A stretch of DNA of 64,000 nucleotides from NCBI RefSeq assembly GCF_026283925.1, contig NZ_JAPDPF010000009.1, positions 62,001 through 126,000 on the forward strand, written 5' to 3'. Source of the DNA: Dyella halodurans (GTDB lineage: Bacteria; Pseudomonadota; Gammaproteobacteria; Xanthomonadales; Rhodanobacteraceae). Positions 42,208-50,193 of the stretch are shown here, in pieces. The notes under the pieces are model-generated. The model worked only from the letters and a program-made list of their open reading frames with translations. It made no database searches and was not told where the DNA came from. Numbering within the stretch: the first letter of the stretch is position 1; the number at the start of each line of letters is the position of its first letter. Position numbers and translations under genes: made by a program.

Positions 42208-43361
42208 TGCACGACACCCAAACGCCGACTGACGCCGCACCGGGGTTCCGAGCCAAGATGCTCATACGCCCCGGTATTGCCTGGATCACGGTCCTCCTGT
42301 TCCTGGTATTCGGCTCGGACTGGATGGCCGAACTCAACCAGCACTCGATCGGCCTTAGCCTGTTCGCCTGGTTGTTCTTCGTCATCGTATGGGTGGCGTT
42401 CGGCGTCGTGCACGAGGCGGAGGAGTTGGCCAGCCTGCTGGGCGAGCCGTTCGGCACCCTGGTGCTGACGCTGTCCATCGTGATCATCGAAGTGGTGCTG
42501 ATTTCCGCCGTGATGCTGGGCGCGGGCGACACCTCCACGCTCGCGCGCGACACGATGTTCGCGGTGCTGATGATCGTGCTCAATGGCGTCGTCGGCCTGG
42601 GCCTGTTGATTGGCGGCATGCGTCATCACGAGCAGTCATACAACCTGCACGGCGCCTCGGCCTATCTCGCGGTGATCATCCCGCTCGCCACCATTGCGCT
42701 GGTGCTGCCGAACTTCACCGCGTCCACCACGGACGGCTCGTTGACGCCGCTGCAGGCGACCTCGTTCTCGATCCTGACCATCGCGCTCTACGGCATGTTC
42801 CTCTGGTTGCAAACCGGTCGGCACAAGGGCTATTTCGTGGCGCCGAAAGACACCTCGGACTTGAACGAACCGGGCGATCCGCCGCCGCCGCCGCGCAAGG
42901 CCAGCAAGGGCGAGCTGGCACGGCACATCGTGCTGCTGCTGATCAACATCCTGCCCATCATCATCCTGTCCAAGAGCCTGGCCAAGGTGCTCGACTACGG
43001 CATCGACGCCACCGGCGCGCCGCCCGCGCTGGGTGGCGTCATCATCGCCATGCTGGTGTTCACGCCGGAAGGCATTTCGGCCCTGCAGGCGATTCGTCGC
43101 GACCAGCTCACGCGCGCGATCAATCTATGCCTGGGCGGCGCAGCTTCCACGGTCGGCCTCACCGTGCCGGCGGTACTTGCCATCGGGCTGTTCACCGGCA
43201 AGCCGGTGGTGCTCGGGCTGCCGCCCGCCAGCATCGTGCTGCTCGCATCCACCCTGGTGCTGAGCGGCCTGACGTTCTCGGGATGGCGGACGACGATGCT
43301 GGAAGGCGCGGTGCACCTGTCGATGTTCGCCGTATTCCTGGTGCTGATCTTCAGTCCATGA
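42204..43361 (+). CDS. Ca2+/H+ (cation:proton) antiporter, ChaA-like, copy 2
   Basis: This is a 385-residue paralogue of the antiporter at 27 kb. Repeat motifs are GEPFGTLVLTLSIVIIEVV and FTPEGISALQAIRRDQLTR. The central loop (KDTSDLNEPGDPPPPPRKAS) is Pro-rich instead of His-rich. About eleven membrane helices are visible. The first Met overlaps the stop of the VOC gene; MHDTQ one codon later is possible. Its substrate range may differ from copy 1, given the different loop. Ca2+, Na+ or K+ export for ion and pH homeostasis is expected. Confidence 0.9.
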   Translation: MMHDTQTPTDAAPGFRAKMLIRPGIAWITVLLFLVFGSDWMAELNQHSIGLSLFAWLFFVIVWVAFGVVHEAEELASLLGEPFGTLVLTLSIVIIEVVLISAVMLGAGDTSTLARDTMFAVLMIVLNGVVGLGLLIGGMRHHEQSYNLHGASAYLAVIIPLATIALVLPNFTASTTDGSLTPLQATSFSILTIALYGMFLWLQTGRHKGYFVAPKDTSDLNEPGDPPPPPRKASKGELARHIVLLLINILPIIILSKSLAKVLDYGIDATGAPPALGGVIIAMLVFTPEGISALQAIRRDQLTRAINLCLGGAASTVGLTVPAVLAIGLFTGKPVVLGLPPASIVLLASTLVLSGLTFSGWRTTMLEGAVHLSMFAVFLVLIFSP

Positions 43362-43421
43362 GGTGATGCATCGACCTGCCACGCCGGCCAAGCGCCCGGG
43401 TGAATACGGAGCAGCCCGACG

Positions 43422-44423
43422 TCAAGCCTGCGCCGCCTCTCGCGTCCTGCTGCCGGCACGGACCAGGTAGTGCACGCTGAACATGTCGAGAGGATCGTTC
43501 CAGCTCTGCGCCACTTCCAGACCGGCCTTGGCGGCGAGATGGGCGAAGTCGGCCGGCGAATACTTGCAGCTGTATTCGACTTGCATGGCCTCGTCCTGCT
43601 TGAAGGTCACCTGCTGCCGCCCCACGCGCACCTTCTGCTCGCGCGTGCTGACGATAAAGGTTTCGATGCGCCCGGCCATGGTGTTGTAGTGCGCGCGATG
43701 ACGGAATGCCTGGAGATCGAAATCGCTGCCGACTTCGCGATTCAGGCGCACCAGCATGTTCAGCGTGAACTCGGCCGTGACGCCGGCACGATCGTTGTAG
43801 GCCGCCTCGATCGTCGCCGTGTCCTTCTTCAGGTCCGCCCCGATCAGGATGCCGCCACCGTCGCCCATTTCGCTGCGCATCTTGCGCAGCAGGTCGGCCG
43901 CTTCGCGGGCTTCGAAATTGCCGATGGTCGAGCCGGGGAAATACAACACCGTGCGACGCGGTGCGCGCGGCGGGATGGGCAGGCGCAAGGCGCGGGTGAA
44001 ATCACCATTCAGCGGCTGCACCGGCACGGCCGGAAAGCTTTCCGTCAAGCCTTCCACGCAGCGCCGCAGGGGTTCGGCTGAGATCTCCACCGGCACATAG
44101 GCCACGGGCGTACGCAAGTGTTCCAGCAGCATGCGTGTCTTCACCGCGTTGCCGCTGCCGTACTCGACCAGCCGCACGTCGTCGCCCAGCACGTTGGCGA
44201 TGTCAGCGGCGTGCGCGGACATCAAGGCGATCTCGCAACGCGTGAGGTAATACTCCGGCTGCTCGCAAATTGCCTCGAACAACTGCGAGCCACGTTCGTC
44301 GTAGAACAACCAGGACGGAAGTTGCTTGGGTTTTCCCCGCAGTCCACGCTGGACGATCTCGATGAATTCATCAGTCGGCGGACGGCGTTCGTCGCCACGA
44401 AAATCGCAGGCTTGCATACTCAT
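43422..44423 (-). CDS. egtD: L-histidine N-alpha-methyltransferase EgtD
   Basis: This is a 333-residue EgtD. It makes hercynine by trimethylating histidine, the first step of ergothioneine synthesis. EgtD signatures are present: LPSWLFYDERGSQLFEAICEQPEYY (split here), CEIALMSAHAADI, VEYGSGNAVKTRMLL for SAM, YVPVEIS, and YFPGSTIGNFE. ATG 44423 overlaps the egtB stop (ATGA); a second Met two codons later is possible. The gene is the second in a two-gene egtB-egtD operon. No EgtE lyase or EgtC/EgtA is adjacent, as is usual for proteobacteria. Confidence 0.95.
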   Translation of the reverse strand: MSMQACDFRGDERRPPTDEFIEIVQRGLRGKPKQLPSWLFYDERGSQLFEAICEQPEYYLTRCEIALMSAHAADIANVLGDDVRLVEYGSGNAVKTRMLLEHLRTPVAYVPVEISAEPLRRCVEGLTESFPAVPVQPLNGDFTRALRLPIPPRAPRRTVLYFPGSTIGNFEAREAADLLRKMRSEMGDGGGILIGADLKKDTATIEAAYNDRAGVTAEFTLNMLVRLNREVGSDFDLQAFRHRAHYNTMAGRIETFIVSTREQKVRVGRQQVTFKQDEAMQVEYSCKYSPADFAHLAAKAGLEVAQSWNDPLDMFSVHYLVRAGSRTREAAQA

Positions 44424-45685
44424 CGGTCTTGCCCCAGGCGTATCCCCATGAACTGCCAGCGCGCATGGGGAGGAAAGAAATTTCGATAGCTGGCGCGGAT
44501 ATGCTCGCGCGGCGTCGCACACGAACCGCCCCGCAGCACCCATTGCCCGCACATGAACTTGCCGTTGTATTCGCCCAGCGCGCCAGCCAAGGGCCGGAAA
44601 CCGGGATAGCTGACATACGGCGAGGCAGTCCACTCCCACACATCGCCGAACATCTGCAGCAGGCCGGGCGACTGGGAGACGGGCAGCGGATGCAAGGCCC
44701 GCTCGTCAAGAAAATTCCCCTGCACCGGCAACGAAGCAGCCGCACGCTCCCACTCCGCTTCCGTGGGCAGGCGCGCACCGGCCCAGCGCGCGAACGCGTC
44801 GGCCTCGAAGTAGCTGACATGGCACACTGGCGCGTGCGGATCGATGGGCTGCTCGCCGGCCAGCGTGAACTCGCTGGCGAGATCCTCCCGCCAGTAGTAT
44901 GGGCGCTGCCAGTTCTCGCGCCGCACGGTGTCCCAGCCGTCGGACAGCCACAGCGACGGCTCGGCATAGCCGCCGTCGTGCACGAACTCCGCATACTCGG
45001 CATTCGTGATCAATCGATTGGCCAACGCATGGGGCTGCAGCAGGACGCGATGACGTGGGCCTTCGTTGTCGAACGCGAAATCCCCGCCCTGGTGCCCAAT
45101 CTCGACGATACCCTCGCGCCCCGCGATGAAATCCAGGCTCACCATTTCCGCACTGCCCCGGGGAGCGGGTCGCGAGGTATAGGCGGGCAGCAATGGATTC
45201 GATGCAAACGCATGCTTGATATCGGTGAGCAAAAGCTCCTGATGCTGCTGCTCGTGCTCGAGTCCAAGTTCGATCACCGCCAGCGTCTCAGCATCCACAC
45301 CGCGATGCAGCCGTTCGCTCACCGCCTCGTCGACGCGCTCGCGGAAATCGTAGATTTGCGCGACGCCGGGGCGCGAAAGCAGGCCGCGCTGCGGGCGCGC
45401 GTGCATGGGGCCCACGCTCTGGTAGTACGAGTTGAACAGGTAGTGCCACTCGGGATGCGCTGAGCGGTAATCGGCATCCCGTTCCAGCACAAATTTTTCG
45501 AAGAACCAGGTGGTATGCGCGAGGTGCCACTTGGCCGGACTGGCATCGGGCATGGACTGGACCATCATGTCCTCGGCGCTCAACGGCGCGCACAGCGCCG
45601 CACTGCGATGGCGGATCCGTCGAAATCGCTGCACTGGCGCCTCGATGTCCGCCGCCGTCCGAACCACCGTCATTGGCGCCCCCAT
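44420..45685 (-). CDS. egtB: Ergothioneine biosynthesis protein EgtB (sulfoxide synthase)
   Basis: This is a 421-residue iron-dependent sulfoxide synthase. The DinB-like N-terminal domain holds the iron ligands: HLAHTTWFFE supplies the first His and HEQQHQE the HxxxHxE pair. The FGE-sulfatase-like C-terminal domain has HVSYFEADAFARWAGARLPTEAEWE (split here), GDVWEWTASPYVSYPGF and RGGSCAT. It joins hercynine with cysteine or gamma-glutamylcysteine, then EgtD's product is carried on. I chose ATG 45685 (MGAPMTVV); 45673 and an upstream extension are also in frame. Directly upstream of egtD. A regulator is not seen. Confidence 0.94.
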   Translation of the reverse strand: MGAPMTVVRTAADIEAPVQRFRRIRHRSAALCAPLSAEDMMVQSMPDASPAKWHLAHTTWFFEKFVLERDADYRSAHPEWHYLFNSYYQSVGPMHARPQRGLLSRPGVAQIYDFRERVDEAVSERLHRGVDAETLAVIELGLEHEQQHQELLLTDIKHAFASNPLLPAYTSRPAPRGSAEMVSLDFIAGREGIVEIGHQGGDFAFDNEGPRHRVLLQPHALANRLITNAEYAEFVHDGGYAEPSLWLSDGWDTVRRENWQRPYYWREDLASEFTLAGEQPIDPHAPVCHVSYFEADAFARWAGARLPTEAEWERAAASLPVQGNFLDERALHPLPVSQSPGLLQMFGDVWEWTASPYVSYPGFRPLAGALGEYNGKFMCGQWVLRGGSCATPREHIRASYRNFFPPHARWQFMGIRLGQDR

Positions 45686-45864
45686 GGCGGGATACCGGCG
45701 CAACCGGCTCCCGAGATGTCGTGATGGATGTGGTGATGCCCGAACATTCTGCGCACCATGCCGTAGCAGTCGTTCAAACCATGTGATGCATCGATGGCGG
45801 AATACTGACAAGCATTCAGGATGGAAGCCCGGTCACAGTCCGGAATCATCGCCACTGAAACGAC

Positions 45865-45889
45865 GAAGCCCGGCGAGATGCCGGGCTTC
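45865..45889 (-). terminator. Perfect 10-bp hairpin after the Tyr/Gly-rich gene
   Basis: GAAGCCCGGC (45865-45874), loop GAGAT, GCCGGGCTTC (45880-45889). It lies 23 bases past the stop of the minus-strand gene at 45913, with a modest T-rich tail (GTCGTTTC) on that strand. Confidence 0.7.
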
Positions 45890-45912
45890 GGGGTCAAGCT
45901 CAGGGTCCTGGA

Positions 45913-46257
45913 TCAGCGACCGTAAACACGGTAGCCGCCGTGGTGGTAGTAGCCGCCACCGCGCGGATAGTAGCCGTGACCGTGGTAATAGCCCCCTGGG
46001 CCCACCACGACGCCTACGGCTGGGCCGTAGACCACGGGTGCCGGAGCGTAATAAACCGGGGCGGGCGCGTAGACCACCGGCGCAGGCGCCGGATAGTAAG
46101 CCGGACCGCCGTAATAACCAACGCCCACGACTGGCAGACCGATGCCCACGCTCACATTAACGTGACCAGCGAAGGCCGGCGCCACGGCCACACAGCCGAG
46201 CAACATGGCGCTCGCCAGGACGACACGCTTGACGGAGGAAAGCTTTGACTTGTTCAT
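45913..46257 (-). CDS. Exported Tyr/Gly/Pro/His-rich low-complexity protein
   Basis: This is a 114-residue protein with a signal peptide (VKRVVLASAMLLGCVAVAPA, cut before GHV). The mature part has repeats of APAP with Tyr (PVVYAPAPVYYAPAPVVYGP) and a Gly/Tyr/His tail (GGYYHGHGYYPRGGGYYHHG). No enzyme or known fold is visible; such proteins bind metals or surfaces or are structural. GGAGGAAAGC lies about ten bases before ATG 46257. A perfect hairpin terminator follows. It stands alone between egtB and rlmL. Codon use looks ordinary. Confidence 0.75.
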   Translation of the reverse strand: MNKSKLSSVKRVVLASAMLLGCVAVAPAFAGHVNVSVGIGLPVVGVGYYGGPAYYPAPAPVVYAPAPVYYAPAPVVYGPAVGVVVGPGGYYHGHGYYPRGGGYYHHGGYRVYGR

Positions 46258-46390
46258 GACCTGTTGTCTCCCAGAGGTGGCTCGATTCCGAGATAAGGGC
46301 CTATGCGTCGTAGCCTTACATCGTTCTTTGCCGGCATCAATGTTCTGACTTTTGCGCTGAATCAGCACTGAGTGAAATCGTCCGGTTACC

Positions 46391-48586
46391 TCAACGTTTA
46401 CCCTGTTTGCGGACGTGGTTCACACTGCTGTTCCAGGGCGATTCCTGCGGGTGCAGGCGGAGCAGCCAGCAGCCATGAATATCGGCCCGGCGGGTGAAGT
46501 CGAACGGGATGCTGGGCGCGCTCCAGTCCTCGATCATGAACCGCTCATTCAGGGCTTCATGATCGAGCTTGAACTTGCGGAAATTGTTGGAAAACACCAT
46601 CGCGCCATCGGCCGTGAGACGTTCCGCGCAGGCCAGCAGCAGCTTCACGTGATCGCGCTGCACGTCGAAGTCCTCGGCCCGCTTGGAGTTGGAGAACGTC
46701 GGCGGATCGACGTAGATCAGCCCATAACGATCCTTGTCCTGCTCGAGGAAGGCCAGGGCATCGGCCTGCATCAGGCGGTGCCTTGCACCCGTGAAGCCGT
46801 TCAGCGACAGGTTGCGCGAGGCCCAGTCCAGATAGGTGGCGGACAAGTCGACGCTGGTGGTATCGCGCGCACCGCCGGCCGCCGCATAGACGCTGGCCGT
46901 CGCGGTGTAGGCGAACAGATTGAGCACGCGCCGGCCCTCAGCCAGCTCGCCCACCTTGGCCCGCACCAGCCGGTGGTCGATGAACAGGCCGGTGTCGAGA
47001 TAGTCGGTCAGGTTGACCAGGAAGCGCAGCCCGCCCTCGGCCACCTCGATGAACTCGCCACGCTGGTCGAGCTGGCCGTATTTGGAGCCGCCCTTGCCGC
47101 GTTCGCGGGTCTTCAGGCCGATGCGCTCGCGCGGCACGCCAAGCACTTCCCCAGCCACCCGCACGATTTCACGCAGGCGGTGGCGCGCGGTCTCCGGCGG
47201 AATATCGGCCGGCGCGCGATATTCCTGGATGTGCAGATAGAGCGGGCCACCGGTGTTGCTGTAGACGTCGATAGCGGCGGCGTACTCCGGCATGTCCTGG
47301 TCGTAGGCGCGCCAGCAGTGGATGTTTTCGCGCTCCAGCCGCTTGCGCAGATGGCGCAAGTTCTTTTCCAGGCGGTTGCGCAGCATCTGCGCGCCTTCCG
47401 ACAGCGGCTTCGCCTCGCGTTGCACTTCTTCGCGAGCATGCAGCTCGAACACCAGCAACACGGTTTCGAGGGCGCCGTTATAGAGCGCGTATTTCTTCTC
47501 GGCGCGCAACGGAATCGCATGACCGAGCTCGGCATCGCCCGCCAGCACGGCGGCACGCCAGCCGGCAAAACGCGCGCGCAAGGCTTCGCCGATAGCGCGA
47601 TAAAGCTGCGGCATCTCGTTGCGCTCGCCCAGGCGCTCGCCATACGGCGGATTGGTGATGACCAGGCCACGGCTGAAACCCGGCGGCGGCGCCACATGGG
47701 TGACATCGTGCTTGTCCAGCGTCAGGAAGCCAGCCACGCCGGCTTCCTGGGCGTTGCGCTTGGCCGTCTGCACCATGCGCGGATCGGCGTCGCTGCCGAA
47801 GAAGCAACTGCGCAAGCCGCTCAGGCCCGCCTCGGCGCGCTGGCGCGCTTCGTCCAGCACGCTGCGCCACAGCGCGATGTCGTGCTGCGCCCAGCCGAGG
47901 AAGCCGTAGTATTCGCGATGCAGGCCTGGCGCCACGTCGGCCGCCATCCACGCACCCTCGATCAGCAAGGTGCCCGAGCCGCACATCGGGTCGAGCAAGG
48001 CGCCGCCTTCGGCGTAGATCTCCGGCCAGCGCGCACGCAGCAACATGGCGGCGGCGAGGTTTTCCTTCAGCGGCGCCTCACCCTGCACTTCGCGCCAGCC
48101 GCGGCGATGCAATGGTGTGCCAGCGAGGTCGAGCGACACGGTGGCGCGATCGCGGCGCAGGCGCAGGTTGATGCGGACATCGGGTTCGTCGGTATCCACG
48201 CCCGGACGCGAGCCATCGCGCTGACGGAACTGGTCGACGATGGCGTCCTTGACCCGCTGCGCGATGAACTGGCTATGGGTGAGCTTGCTTTGCGAGGTGA
48301 CCGCATCCACCGCCAGGGTGGCGTGTGAGGCGAGATGGGTCGACCAGTCGATGGACTGCACGCCCCGGTACAGATCGTCGTCGGTAGCCGCATCAAACTC
48401 AGCTAGCGGCATCAGGATGCGACTGGCCAGGCGCGACCACAGGCAGGCGCGATAAGCAGTTTCCAGGCTGCCGGAAAAATGCACGCCGGCCAGCGCCTCG
48501 CGCACGTCGGCGGCGCCCAGTGCGACCAGTTCGTCGCGCAGCAGGTACTCGAGGCCTTTCGGGCAGGTGGCAAAGAAGGCGCTCAT
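46391..48586 (-). CDS. rlmL: Bifunctional 23S rRNA methyltransferase RlmKL
   Basis: This is a 731-residue fusion (E. coli RlmKL is 702). The N-terminal half holds the THUMP region (DVREALAGVHFSGSLETAYRA, split here), then DPMCGSGTLLIEGA and NPPYGERLGE for G2445 N2 methylation. The C-terminal half has NLFAYTATASVYAA, then YVDPPTFSNSKRAEDFD for G2069 N7 methylation. It is coupled through ATGA to the small alpha/beta hydrolase gene upstream. The protein ends with a basic NHVRKQGKR tail. Ordinary housekeeping gene. Confidence 0.97.
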   Translation of the reverse strand: MSAFFATCPKGLEYLLRDELVALGAADVREALAGVHFSGSLETAYRACLWSRLASRILMPLAEFDAATDDDLYRGVQSIDWSTHLASHATLAVDAVTSQSKLTHSQFIAQRVKDAIVDQFRQRDGSRPGVDTDEPDVRINLRLRRDRATVSLDLAGTPLHRRGWREVQGEAPLKENLAAAMLLRARWPEIYAEGGALLDPMCGSGTLLIEGAWMAADVAPGLHREYYGFLGWAQHDIALWRSVLDEARQRAEAGLSGLRSCFFGSDADPRMVQTAKRNAQEAGVAGFLTLDKHDVTHVAPPPGFSRGLVITNPPYGERLGERNEMPQLYRAIGEALRARFAGWRAAVLAGDAELGHAIPLRAEKKYALYNGALETVLLVFELHAREEVQREAKPLSEGAQMLRNRLEKNLRHLRKRLERENIHCWRAYDQDMPEYAAAIDVYSNTGGPLYLHIQEYRAPADIPPETARHRLREIVRVAGEVLGVPRERIGLKTRERGKGGSKYGQLDQRGEFIEVAEGGLRFLVNLTDYLDTGLFIDHRLVRAKVGELAEGRRVLNLFAYTATASVYAAAGGARDTTSVDLSATYLDWASRNLSLNGFTGARHRLMQADALAFLEQDKDRYGLIYVDPPTFSNSKRAEDFDVQRDHVKLLLACAERLTADGAMVFSNNFRKFKLDHEALNERFMIEDWSAPSIPFDFTRRADIHGCWLLRLHPQESPWNSSVNHVRKQGKR

Positions 48587-49113
48587 GCCTCAGCGGCCAC
48601 GTGATCGAGAAACAGGCGGAACTCTTCGATGATGCGCTCCAGGCTGACGCTCAAGCGATGGTCGTCATCGACCATCATCAAGGGCAAGCGATGGCGCTGG
48701 GCGAAAGCCAGCGCGTCTTCGGGCACGCATACGTCGTCCTGCCAGCCATGAATCAGCTGGGTGGGCACGCCTGCGCGCACCGCGAAAGCACGCGGATAGC
48801 CCGGAATGACATCGCTGGGCGCCGCCATCAGGAACAGGCCGGCCACCGGGCGTTCCAGCGAGGCCAGGCCCGATACGAAGGCGCCCATGCTCGAACCCAC
48901 CAGGATCGGCGGCACGTCCAGCGCGTCGATCGCGCCAAGCAGCCGGGCGATACGCGGCGGGATCGAGCCGGCGTAGCCCAGGGTGTCCTCGTCGCGGTAG
49001 TCCGGTCGATGGGTTTGCCAACCCAGTGCTTCGGCGAAAGCGGCCAACGCGCTGACCTTGGTGGCGTCCGGACCGGAGTCTGAACCATGCGAAAGAATGA
49101 TCTGGCCGCGCAT
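48583..49113 (-). CDS. Small alpha/beta hydrolase (YqiA/RbbP-like)
   Basis: This is a 176-residue hydrolase. It begins MRGQIILSHGSDSGPDATKVS. GSSMG holds the nucleophile Ser, HGWQDDVCVP carries the acidic residue and DDDHR the catalytic His. It resembles the small esterase/TesA-unrelated YqiA family. Its stop overlaps the rlmL start, so the two may be co-transcribed. It acts on unknown esters or thioesters in the cytoplasm; no signal peptide is present. The gap of 107 bases before it contains the amidase promoter on the other strand. Confidence 0.85.
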   Translation of the reverse strand: MRGQIILSHGSDSGPDATKVSALAAFAEALGWQTHRPDYRDEDTLGYAGSIPPRIARLLGAIDALDVPPILVGSSMGAFVSGLASLERPVAGLFLMAAPSDVIPGYPRAFAVRAGVPTQLIHGWQDDVCVPEDALAFAQRHRLPLMMVDDDHRLSVSLERIIEEFRLFLDHVAAEA

Positions 49114-49179
49114 CTGCGGTCTCCAAAACGACGTCTATCAGGCCGCGCATCGTAACAGGCGCCGTTCCGCGGGGCGTTC

Positions 49180-49203
49180 AGGGATGCTCTGAGTAACCCT
49201 GGG
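49180..49203. repeat. Degenerate copy of the 35.4 kb palindrome half
   Basis: AGGGATGCTCTGAGTAACCC shares 19 of 23 positions with the left arm of the 35.4 kb palindrome (AGGGATGCTTTGATTAACTC and onwards). It lies in the gap between the hydrolase and amidase genes, and lacks a clear second arm. Confidence 0.5.
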
Positions 49204-49220
49204 CATGCGAGACTGCCCGC

Positions 49221-49796
49221 ATGCCGCTCACCATTCACGACCAGCCCCTACCCTATGTTTCCCTGCTGCCGGAGCGCCCAGCCAGCGCCGTCCAGATGGT
49301 GGTGATCCACTGCACCGAGCTGCCGGACCTGGCCACGGCCCGTGAATACGGGGAAAGGGTGCAGTACGAGAGCGGGACGGGCGCCAGCGGGCACTACTAC
49401 ATCGACCGCGACGGTTCGATCTACCGCTATGTACCGGGCACCCGGGTGGCCAACCATGTGCGTGGGCACAACCCCGACTCCATCGGCATCGAGCTGGTGA
49501 ATCTGGGGCGCTACCCCGACTGGTGGAACTCCCACCACCAGACCATGACCGAACCGTATACGGCCGCGCAGATCGCCGCCCTGCGCGCCCTGCTGGCCCA
49601 GCTGCGCCAGGACTTTCCGAACCTGCACCTGATTGCGGGCCATGAGGATCTGGACACCGCCCGGATGCCGGCCAGTGACGATTCGAGCAAGGACGTGCCG
49701 CGCAAACTCGATCCGGGCCCGATGTTCCCCTGGGATCAGGTGCTTGCGGGGAGTGGCCTGCGGCGGATCGGCCCTGCTGACGACCGCCAGCCCTGA
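49221..49796 (+). CDS. N-acetylmuramoyl-L-alanine amidase (AmpD/Amidase_2 family)
   Basis: This is a 191-residue zinc amidase that cleaves the bond between MurNAc and L-Ala in peptidoglycan fragments. Ligands: His30 in VVIHCTE, His in LIAGHEDLD, and Asp in KLDPGPMFPW. GHYYIDRDGSIYRYVPG, NHVRGHNPDSIGIELVN also fit. There is no signal peptide, so it should be cytoplasmic like AmpD; that would recycle 1,6-anhydro muropeptides. An inverted pair GGCATGCG/CGCATGCC (49202-49209 and 49218-49225) spans the start codon, and there is no good SD. It could be regulated by the hairpin or read from a leaderless transcript. Confidence 0.88.
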   Translation: MPLTIHDQPLPYVSLLPERPASAVQMVVIHCTELPDLATAREYGERVQYESGTGASGHYYIDRDGSIYRYVPGTRVANHVRGHNPDSIGIELVNLGRYPDWWNSHHQTMTEPYTAAQIAALRALLAQLRQDFPNLHLIAGHEDLDTARMPASDDSSKDVPRKLDPGPMFPWDQVLAGSGLRRIGPADDRQP

Positions 49797-49803
49797 AGCA
49801 CGC

Positions 49804-50058
49804 TCACCCCCGCGCCATGCCAGCCTGACTCCGCGCCAGCTCGACGATGGCCTGGATCGCCGCACGGGCCTGGGGGCTGTTGTGCCAGCAGGTTGCACCG
49901 ACGGCGCGACTGATCTGATAGGTGAGATCCGCCGGGTCCTGCCCGGCCAGCTGGGATAGTTCGGCGAAGCCGATCTGCTCGAGGCGAGCCACCACCGTGG
50001 CGCCCACGCCCTTCAAGGCGAGCATCTGCCCCCGTTCCTCGCCTGAAAAACCGCCCAT
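49804..50058 (-). CDS. Small helix-hairpin-helix protein
   Basis: This is an 84-residue protein starting MGGFSGEERGQMLALKGVG. The helix-hairpin-helix motif is ALKGVGATVVARLEQIGFAE, followed by LSQLAGQDPADLTYQI and CWHNSPQARAAIQ. Its composition suits a small cytoplasmic DNA- or protein-binding adaptor. It resembles short HhH proteins annotated as recombinase-like or 'pathogenicity locus' in xanthomonads, but the exact family is not certain. It is transcribed away from tesB and convergent to the amidase gene (eight bases between stops). Function unknown. Confidence 0.7.
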   Translation of the reverse strand: MGGFSGEERGQMLALKGVGATVVARLEQIGFAELSQLAGQDPADLTYQISRAVGATCWHNSPQARAAIQAIVELARSQAGMARG

Positions 50059-50157
50059 GTCCGTTGAGGCCCCGCATCCAGGACGACAGCCAGCATTCTG
50101 CGCCCCCTCGGGTGGGTCAAGCGGCCTTGCCTGGGCGAACGGCCCGGGTAAGGCCGC

Positions 50158-50163
50158 TATAAT
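50158..50163 (+). promoter_or_regulatory. Consensus -10 (TATAAT) of tesB
   Basis: TATAAT lies about 31 bases before the tesB ATG and shares TATAATTGCC with the rlmJ promoter. No canonical -35 is seen at 16-18 bases. Likely sigma70. Confidence 0.55.
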
Positions 50164-50193
50164 TGCCGGCCATTCACCCGCCGAGCGCCACCC

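Noticed and set aside
46415-48328. A 637-residue open frame antisense to rlmL
   Set aside because: Shadow of the RlmKL coding strand; no start signal or motif.
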